From: Cohnella kolymensis
GTDB taxonomy: Bacteria > Bacillota > Bacilli > Paenibacillales > Paenibacillaceae
Direction: 5' to 3'
Length of the DNA: 64,000 nucleotides
NCBI RefSeq assembly: GCF_000829465.1
Contig: NZ_JXAL01000016.1
Location: 124,001 to 188,000 of the forward strand
Position numbers and translations under genes: made by a program. Below the pieces are notes generated by a model, which worked only from the letters and a program-made list of their open reading frames with translations, was not told the DNA's origin and made no database searches. This document shows, one piece after another, positions 58,128 through 64,000 of the stretch. How positions within the stretch are numbered: the first letter of the stretch is position 1; the number at the start of each line of letters is the position of its first letter.

Positions 58128-58171
58128 TCGGAAACACTTGTTGAGCGATATGGAGAGGAAGCGGAAGAAGC

Positions 58172-59070
58172 ATGAGTCAGCAGCATTATCAGCCTCAGGA
58201 AGTGAAGCGCAGGGAAGACAAGAGCAACCGGGCGCGGATGCTCATCTCCTGTCCGGACCGCGCGGGAATCGTTGCGGCTGTGTCGCAGTTTCTGTACGAG
58301 CAGGGAGCGAATATCGTTCAGTCCGACCAATATACGATGGATCCTGAGGGCGGCATGTTTTTCATGCGGATTGAATTCGATCTGCATGATCTGGCGGACA
58401 GATTATCCTCGCTGCAGGAGGATTTCACACGCGTGGCGGACCGCTTCACAATGCGTTGGAGCATTTACCGCGCCGCCCGCCGTAAGCGCATTGCGATTTT
58501 CGTTTCGAAGGAAGACCATTGCTTGCTTGAGCTGTTGTGGCAATGGCAGGCCGGCGATCTGGACGCGGAGATCAGCATGGTCATCAGCAATCACGACGAT
58601 ATGAGAGGACTTGTCGAATCTTTCGGCATTCCGTATCATCATGTCCCGGTTACTCCCGACAAAGCGGAAGCCGAGAGGCAGCAGCGCGAGCTTACCTCCG
58701 GCAAAGTGGACCTGATCGTCCTGGCGAGGTACATGCAGATCATTTCCCCGAAATTTATCGAGCAGTTCCATAACCGCATCATTAACATACACCACTCATT
58801 CCTCCCGGCATTCGTCGGCGGCAAGCCTATCAACAAGCCTACGACCGCGGTGTCAAGCTCATCGGAGCTACGGCGCATTACGTAACGGAAGAGCTGGACG
58901 GAGGACCGATTATCGAGCAGGACGTGCACCGTGTCAGTCACCGCGACAACGTGAACGAGCTGAAGCGAATGGGCCGGCATATCGAGCGGATCGTGCTTGC
59001 CCGTGCGGTCAAATGGCATGTGGAGGACCGGCTGCTCGTCTATCAAAATAAAACCGTGGCTTTTGTGTAA
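58172..59070 (+). pseudogene. purU: formyltetrahydrofolate deformylase PurU, frameshifted
   Basis: The product has an N-terminal ACT domain (RMLISCPDRAGIVAAVSQFLYEQG) and a formyltransferase-type domain ([56 protein letters not shown]). At AAGCCTATCAAC (58,823-58,834) one base is missing. The next frame continues [19 protein letters not shown] and [15 protein letters not shown] to 59,070. The enzyme hydrolyses 10-formyl-THF to formate and THF. A sequencing indel is likely. Confidence 0.87.
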
Positions 59071-59094
59071 TATTACCATGGTCAGCAGGAAGAG

Positions 59095-59117
59095 GACCTC
59101 GTTAAGGGGTCTTTCTT
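59095..59117 (+). terminator. terminator after purU
   Basis: GACCTC and GGGGTC (one G-U pair) around GTTAA, then TTTCTT. Confidence 0.65.
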
Positions 59118-59190
59118 GTACGGACGTGTAATGGAAATCCGAAAAAGACAATGTTACAATAGGCGGAATAGAATTGAGGAGGGTTATTGA

Positions 59191-61197
59191 ATGACTGCTA
59201 GCGCGATTGACCGATTATCTATAACAACGATACGTACCCTTGCCATTGACGCTGTTGAAAAAGCGAAATCCGGGCATCCCGGAATGCCGATGGGCGCAGC
59301 CCCGATGGGTTATCAATTGTTTGCGAGAACGATGAAACATAATCCTTCGAATCCTGGGTGGATCAACCGCGACCGTTTCGTGTTGTCCGCAGGTCACGGA
59401 TCGATGCTGTTATATTCTTTACTGCACCTGAGCGGATATGACTTGCCCCTGGAAGAGCTTAAGAAATTTCGCCAATGGGGGTCGCTGACACCGGGGCATC
59501 CGGAGTACGGTCATACTGCAGGTGTTGAAGCCACAACAGGACCTCTCGGCCAAGGCTTTGGTATGGCTGTCGGGATGGCGATGGCCGAAGCGCAGCTGGG
59601 TGCCACTTATAATCGCGACGGCTTTGAGATTATCAATCACTATACTTACTCCATCTGCGGAGACGGCGATCTGATGGAGGGGGTTTCCCACGAAGCCGCT
59701 TCGCTCGCTTCTCATCTGGGGCTGGGCAAGCTTATCCTTCTTTACGATTCCAACGATATCACGCTGGATGGCGAGCTGAATCTTTCGTTCTCCGAAAATG
59801 TGGGCAAGCGTTTCGAAGGGTATGGCTGGCAGGTGATCCGAGTTGAGGATGGCAACGACCTGACCGCACTTTCTAATGCGATTTCGCAGGCGCAAGCCGA
59901 GTCTCGCCGTCCTACGCTGATCGAAGTAAAAACGGTCATCGGCTACGGTTCTCCGAACAAGGGCGGCAAGGGAGGCCACGCGGGTCCTCACGGTTCTCCG
60001 CTCGGCACCGATGAAGCCAAGTTGACCAAGCAATTCTATGAATGGGATCACCCGGAATTCCATGTGCCGGATGAGGTTCGTGCACATTTTGCTGAAGTGA
60101 GAAAAGCGGGCGAACAAGCGAACGAAACATGGAACGCATTGTTTGATAACTACAAAGCCGCACATCCTGAGCTGGGCAAACAGTTCGAGTTGGCGGTTTC
60201 TCGCCGGTTGCCGGAAAACTGGGATGCCGACCTGCCTGTGTACTCTCCGGGAGATAAGGCCATCTCGACCCGAGTCGCTTCGGGTAACGCATTGAACGGG
60301 TTGGCGAAGAACGTTCCTTACCTGGTGGGCGGCTCTGCCGACTTGGAAAGTTCGACGATGACCAACATGAAAGGTCTTCCTGCGTTCAAACCGGGCAGTT
60401 ACGAAGGACGTAACCTTTACTTCGGAGTACGCGAGTTCGGAATGGCTGCAGCGATGAACGGCATCATGCTGCATGGAGGCCTTAAAGTATACGGAGGTAC
60501 CTTCTTCGTATTCACCGATTATCTCCGTCCGGCAGTGCGCCTTGCCGCCCTCATGAAATTACCGGTCACCTATGTCTTGACCCATGACAGCATCGCTGTC
60601 GGCGAAGACGGCCCGACTCATGAACCGATCGAGCAGCTGGCGTCGATCCGGATCATCCCGGATTTGACGGTCATCCGTCCGGCGGATGGCAATGAGACGT
60701 CTGCAGCTTGGGCGTATGCGGTGCAAAACAATGAAAAGCCGGTCGCATTAGTGTTGACCCGTCAAAACCTCCCGATTCTGGAAGGAACGGCCAATGCTCG
60801 TGAGAACTTGTCCAAAGGCGCTTACATCGTTTCTGAAGCTGCGAATGGACAACCGCAAGGCATCTTGCTGGCTACAGGCTCGGAAGTTCAACTGGCAGTC
60901 GCTTCTCAAAAAGCGTTGGCTGAGCAAGGAATACAGGTGCGTGTCGTCAGCATGCCGAGCTGGGATCTGTTCGATAAGCAGGATCAAAGATACAAAGACA
61001 GCGTGCTGCCGAAAAACTTGAAAGCCCGCCTGGCGATGGAAATGGCTCATCCATACGGATGGGATCGTTTTGTCGGCGATTCCGGCGCAGTCATTGGAAT
61101 TTCAACTTTCGGAGCATCCGCTCCCGGTGACCGCGTCATCCAAGAATACGGCTTCACGGTGGAGAACGTTGTAGCCCAGTTCAAAAAATTGCTTTAA
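59191..61197 (+). CDS. tkt: transketolase
   Basis: The 668-residue protein has the thiamine-diphosphate domain ([70 protein letters not shown]), the pyrimidine domain ([36 protein letters not shown]) and a C-terminal domain ending [12 protein letters not shown]. It transfers two-carbon units in the pentose phosphate pathway. ATG 59191 follows TTGAGGAGGG. Complete. Confidence 0.98.
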   Translation: MTASAIDRLSITTIRTLAIDAVEKAKSGHPGMPMGAAPMGYQLFARTMKHNPSNPGWINRDRFVLSAGHGSMLLYSLLHLSGYDLPLEELKKFRQWGSLTPGHPEYGHTAGVEATTGPLGQGFGMAVGMAMAEAQLGATYNRDGFEIINHYTYSICGDGDLMEGVSHEAASLASHLGLGKLILLYDSNDITLDGELNLSFSENVGKRFEGYGWQVIRVEDGNDLTALSNAISQAQAESRRPTLIEVKTVIGYGSPNKGGKGGHAGPHGSPLGTDEAKLTKQFYEWDHPEFHVPDEVRAHFAEVRKAGEQANETWNALFDNYKAAHPELGKQFELAVSRRLPENWDADLPVYSPGDKAISTRVASGNALNGLAKNVPYLVGGSADLESSTMTNMKGLPAFKPGSYEGRNLYFGVREFGMAAAMNGIMLHGGLKVYGGTFFVFTDYLRPAVRLAALMKLPVTYVLTHDSIAVGEDGPTHEPIEQLASIRIIPDLTVIRPADGNETSAAWAYAVQNNEKPVALVLTRQNLPILEGTANARENLSKGAYIVSEAANGQPQGILLATGSEVQLAVASQKALAEQGIQVRVVSMPSWDLFDKQDQRYKDSVLPKNLKARLAMEMAHPYGWDRFVGDSGAVIGISTFGASAPGDRVIQEYGFTVENVVAQFKKLL

Positions 61198-61217
61198 TAG
61201 GGAGCAGGGGAGAACCG

Positions 61218-61532
61218 ATGTCGCAATTCAACAACGTTTCCGTCGTTAAACAAGCCAACGTATACTTCGACGGCAAAGTAACAAGCCGCACGGTATTGTT
61301 TCCGGACGGTACCCGCAAGACGCTGGGAATTATGCTTCCCGGCGATTATGAGTTCGGCACGGACAAGCGGGAAGTCATGGAGATTCTGGCGGGCGAGCTG
61401 ACCGTGCTTCTGCCGGGTCAAGATCAATGGCTGCAGATTTCTGGTACCGGAGAGTTCGAAGTGCCGGCTAACGCGAAGTTTAAGTTACAAGTGAAGGCAG
61501 CAACGGATTACTGCTGTTCGTACCTGGATTAA
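61218..61532 (+). CDS. ppnP: pyrimidine/purine nucleoside phosphorylase (cupin type)
   Basis: The 104-residue protein matches the PpnP (DUF1255) pattern: [76 protein letters not shown]. These cupins cleave nucleosides with phosphate. It lies 20 bases after tkt, which supplies the linked pentose pathway, so co-transcription is likely. Confidence 0.93.
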   Translation: MSQFNNVSVVKQANVYFDGKVTSRTVLFPDGTRKTLGIMLPGDYEFGTDKREVMEILAGELTVLLPGQDQWLQISGTGEFEVPANAKFKLQVKAATDYCCSYLD

Positions 61533-61548
61533 TAAAACAAAGGTTACA

Positions 61549-61591
61549 GCAATACAAAAAGGACATGTGGATACATGTCCTTTTGTATTGC
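61549..61591. terminator. strong bidirectional terminator
   Basis: GCAATACAAAAAGGACATGT pairs with ACATGTCCTTTTGTATTGC around a four-base loop (one base unpaired in the A/T run). It lies between ppnP and the convergent minus-strand island. Confidence 0.9.
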
Positions 61592-61613
61592 AGAGCATTC
61601 ATCTTTGAAAGGT

Positions 61614-62192
61614 TTATTGTTTCATGTTTAGTAATTCCTCGATCAATGCATTTGATTCTTGGATTGTGTTCAATGTTTCGACTTTCTGTGTAGAATCGAT
61701 TAAATAGTTGGATGATCCGCCGTTTAACCTTTGTACAGTTTTGATGATTTCCTTCATCTCTCTATCATGCTGATGAATCTCATTAAACTGATTTCCTTTA
61801 ATGTTATCTCTAATTTGCTCTAAGCTGTTCCTCATATTATCGATAAGACGATATAGTGGTTGTTGTGCTTCTTTGGCGACAACACTGTCGACGGCTTCTT
61901 GTGATATGTTGCTCAATGACATAAACCTTCTGATTTCATGATCATACCACCGAAGCAAACCATCGATCCTTCCCGTTATGTAGCTATAATCTTCTGGTGA
62001 TTTAGCTTCTATTGTGTGTTCAATTATGTCCACATAATTCGTCCATGTCGTAAAAATCTCTTCCCTCAAGGCATTATCCGCCTCGGTCACAAACCATACC
62101 TCTTCCTGAGACTTTTGCTCTAGCGGATTACAACTTACTAAGAATAGGATCAGTAACAAAGACGTACAAGACAGAAATGTTCTCACAGTCAT
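61614..62192 (-). CDS. lipoprotein with helical domain, unknown function
   Basis: ATG 62192 (GGAGGGG immediately upstream; GTG 62186 has better spacing). The product has a lipoprotein signal with lipobox LFLVSC and then an all-helical body (TTWTNYVDIIEHTIEAKS, LYRLIDNMRNSLEQIRDNIK). It overlaps nothing downstream and ends near the terminator. No family recognised. It lies in an AT-richer island than its neighbours. Confidence 0.65.
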   Translation of the reverse strand: MTVRTFLSCTSLLLILFLVSCNPLEQKSQEEVWFVTEADNALREEIFTTWTNYVDIIEHTIEAKSPEDYSYITGRIDGLLRWYDHEIRRFMSLSNISQEAVDSVVAKEAQQPLYRLIDNMRNSLEQIRDNIKGNQFNEIHQHDREMKEIIKTVQRLNGGSSNYLIDSTQKVETLNTIQESNALIEELLNMKQ

Positions 62193-62206
62193 ACCCCTCC
62201 GTCGTA

Positions 62207-63034
62207 TTATGGCAACGAAATAGTGACCGCCCAATGACCTGGCACACCATAAATCCCATCCGGCTTTTGTATATTAATGCTCTCGATCTCAAACGTTACT
62301 AGAGATGATGATTTCGGAATAGGAGAAAACGTGAATTGCAGATGTTCCGGTTGCGGCTTCCGTGTCGCGTCCCTTCCGAACTCACGTAATTTCCTGCCAT
62401 CTTCCAGACGAAACTCCGAGTAAAACTCTAACACCTGCGGCGAAAATTGCACATCAACGACAACCTTGTCTTCGCTCATGGTCAGCGAGTTTACCGTTAA
62501 TGTATAACCTTCCTTTTTCGCAATTTGGTTGATTTCCAATTTTCCGACTCTTAAGGTTCCTGGAGGATGGTTGATCAGCAAATCCGCAGGGGTAGAAAGT
62601 TGTGTCCCTCCAATTTGAAACTCAAGTACGACCTGATAATACCCTGCGTCCAGCCCTTTCTCAATGGGTGAAATGCTGAGTTTTTTATCCCGTACTGTCC
62701 CTCGCTTTAAGGCAGTGTGACTCCACTCAGGAATGGGAATGTAAAACGCAGGTTCTTGTTTTCCAAGCGGGTAAAAAGCCAACCTTGTAACATCCAGGGT
62801 GATATCCTGTTCCGCTGTGAAATTCAAGGTGATTGCAAGCGAGTCCGTCTGATTGATGACGCTCTTGTTCAATGAAATATTTGGGTTTACGTATATTGGT
62901 GCAGGACCATGGTTCACGCTGGCATTAGTATTCATTCCGACACCGTATGCCCGAGTCCCGTAAACATAAGCCAAAATTAATAAAAAAAGAACAATGATAA
63001 TGATGATCGAACCGAAATGTTTCCTCAACTGCAT
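62207..63034 (-). CDS. membrane-anchored beta-rich protein, unknown function
   Basis: The 275-residue product has one N-terminal transmembrane helix (FGSIIIIIVLFLLILAYVYG) and an outer beta-rich part with Ig-like patterns (TDSLAITLNFTAEQDITLDV, YYQVVLEFQIGG, YTLTVNSLTMSEDKVVVDV), resembling DUF5643-type domains. It starts 40 bases left of the next membrane gene and probably belongs to one operon with it. Confidence 0.62.
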   Translation of the reverse strand: MQLRKHFGSIIIIIVLFLLILAYVYGTRAYGVGMNTNASVNHGPAPIYVNPNISLNKSVINQTDSLAITLNFTAEQDITLDVTRLAFYPLGKQEPAFYIPIPEWSHTALKRGTVRDKKLSISPIEKGLDAGYYQVVLEFQIGGTQLSTPADLLINHPPGTLRVGKLEINQIAKKEGYTLTVNSLTMSEDKVVVDVQFSPQVLEFYSEFRLEDGRKLREFGRDATRKPQPEHLQFTFSPIPKSSSLVTFEIESINIQKPDGIYGVPGHWAVTISLP

Positions 63035-63074
63035 GATCCGTTTTCACCACCCATTTCAAAAACGCCGATATTCT

Positions 63075-63386
63075 TCAAGGTGCTCGTTGAAAAAAACTTC
63101 CTGCATCTAGATTGTCTAGTGAATGAAACAGTAAGAACATAAACAATAAATGAGCAATTGAAATGGTCAGCACATTTAACAATGGTATTTTGCTCATTAA
63201 CCTGCAAACAATGTAAAACAGTATTCCAAACATCAATACAAATATTAGATAGTATTGGATAAACACCAACACGCTGTCAATCATAGGTACGTTAGATGCA
63301 AAATTCCAAATGTAATAAACAAAGTATATAAGTGATAAAAACAAGCTAACGGACCACGTTAGGATGTATTGTTGTGATCTTGCCAT
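63075..63386 (-). CDS. three-helix membrane protein, unknown function
   Basis: ATG 63386 follows AGAGGATGG. The 103-residue product has three hydrophobic segments (WSVSLFLSLIYFVYYIW, VLVFIQYYLIFVLMFGILFYIV, VLTISIAHLLFMFLLFHS). First gene of the minus-strand island. No family recognised. Confidence 0.62.
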   Translation of the reverse strand: MARSQQYILTWSVSLFLSLIYFVYYIWNFASNVPMIDSVLVFIQYYLIFVLMFGILFYIVCRLMSKIPLLNVLTISIAHLLFMFLLFHSLDNLDAGSFFQRAP

Positions 63387-63494
63387 ATTCACCATCCTCT
63401 AGGTTTTTCCACAACCCCGATGATATATTGACGTAGAACAAGTTCAAATGTTTCTATGTTAGGGTTGAACTCCCACGCGCAGGATCACAAACAA

Positions 63495-63526
63495 CAAAAA
63501 GGACATGCATCCATTCCATGTCCTTG
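63495..63526 (-). terminator. hairpin flanking the minus-strand island
   Basis: AAGGACATG and CATGTCCTT form a 9-base stem; on the minus strand it is followed by TTTTTG. It repeats 13 bases (CAAAAAGGACATG) of the terminator at 61,555-61,567. Confidence 0.65.
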
Positions 63527-63650
63527 TGTGCTTGCTATGCCCTTCATATAATGTGTAACATGAAATGAAGAGGCTTTTTTACAGGATTAAATGCTGTAGT
63601 TTCTGAGTATGATGGCTATTAGAAACTTGTACAATTGGGAGGTTCCGCCT

Positions 63651-63932
63651 GTGTTGAATACACCGATCGGACGGCTGCGCGCCGTCGGCTTCCTTGAAGC
63701 CGTATCGTTCCTCGTTCTTCTGGCGATTGCGATGCCCCTTAAATATGCTGCCGGTATGCCTTCAGCGGTGACCGTGTTCGGTATGCTGCATGGTGTGCTG
63801 TTCATTCTTTATTTGGCGGCGATCGTGAATGCGTTTTTTGTGCGGGATGTTTCGTTCAAACAATCTCTGCTCGTGGTCGCAGCGGCTTTCGTCCCTTTCG
63901 GCCCTTTCTTGGTCGACCGGAAGATTCGTTGA
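63651..63932 (+). CDS. DUF3817 integral membrane protein
   Basis: GTG 63651 is preferred because GGGAGG ends 8 bases upstream; the frame also contains ATG 63609. The 93-residue product has the DUF3817 pattern: TPIGRLRAVGFLEAVSFLVLL, YAAGMPSAVTVFGMLHGVLFILY and a final FVPFGPFLVDRKI. Three transmembrane helices. Function not established. Confidence 0.85.
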   Translation: MLNTPIGRLRAVGFLEAVSFLVLLAIAMPLKYAAGMPSAVTVFGMLHGVLFILYLAAIVNAFFVRDVSFKQSLLVVAAAFVPFGPFLVDRKIR

Positions 63933-64000
63933 GTCAGCCAAGCTTCCTCGATAACGCCAGATCGCCGGTTCCGTGTTCCGCGACAGGAAGCTTGACGTAG

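Noticed and set aside
1..64000. CRISPR arrays, rRNA, tRNA, insertion sequences
   Set aside because: No regularly spaced direct repeats, no rRNA or tRNA-like sequence, and no transposase frame were seen; the only recombinase is the serine integrase.

Overview
The window looks like a chromosome segment of a Paenibacillus-type Gram-positive bacterium. Ribosome-binding sites are strong (AGGAGG-like), GTG and TTG starts are common, the Tad pilus genes have Firmicute-type organisation, and the DNA-repair and metabolic genes (Nfo with a long C-terminal extension, PurU, transketolase) fit. This assignment is inference from gene content; no rRNA, tRNA or other taxonomic marker is present.

Layout. (1) 1-3.6 kb: the end of a cell-wall amidase, a small membrane protein, a decayed solute-binding lipoprotein, an NfeD/SPFH membrane-protein pair and a guanylate-kinase-like gene. 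(2) 3.7-5.7 kb and 46.8-55.0 kb: one Tad (Flp) pilus operon, tadZ/cpaE - cpaF - tadB - tadC - flp - tadE-like - tadG-like - tadE-like - prepilin peptidase - FHA protein. It is split in two inside cpaF. (3) 5,691-46,767: a 41,077-bp prophage inserted in cpaF by a large serine integrase. A shared 5-bp core (CACGA) lies at both ends, and joining the two chromosomal halves there restores an in-frame CpaF of 413 residues. (4) 55.0-64.0 kb: chromosomal genes (TIGR01777 epimerase, lipoprotein, nfo, purU, tkt, ppnP, a three-gene minus-strand island, DUF3817).

Prophage organisation. The left end carries the integrase (minus strand), a lysogeny switch (repressor and Cro-like genes, five palindromic operator-like sites, a LexA-type box), then a long plus-strand early operon: homing-type HNH genes, many small overlapping ORFs, Sak3-like annealing protein, PD-(D/E)XK exonuclease, SSB, replisome organiser, DnaB, RusA, a methyltransferase, a PP-loop protein, DUF3310 and a RinA/ArpU-like late regulator. 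After a 231-bp non-coding leader comes the late operon: metallophosphatase, terminases, portal, scaffold, major capsid, head/tail-adaptor-like proteins, a P22-gp10-like tail protein, fibre-like proteins, XkdX, two large internal-virion-like proteins, XhlA, holin and amidase. I see no tape-measure, tail-tube or baseplate genes, so a short-tailed (podovirus-like) particle is my inference. The right end has a moron cluster with its own promoter and a minus-strand operon with an FtsK/TcpA-like translocase whose 3' end overlaps, out of frame, a winged-helix replication-relaxation-like gene.

Two signals stand out beyond ordinary annotation. First, the interruption and possible restoration of cpaF would make Tad pilus production depend on lysogeny. 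Second, a dispersed element is present in nine copies, all inside the prophage. Its core matches TKCGGTCGNNYCGAWG in every copy, six copies carry an adjacent hairpin whose stem bases covary, and copies sit at gene ends just before ribosome-binding sites. Caveat: at least eight single-base frameshifts occur in both chromosome and prophage (two in essential capsid genes and one in a T7 run), which points to sequencing indels as well as, or instead of, real decay.
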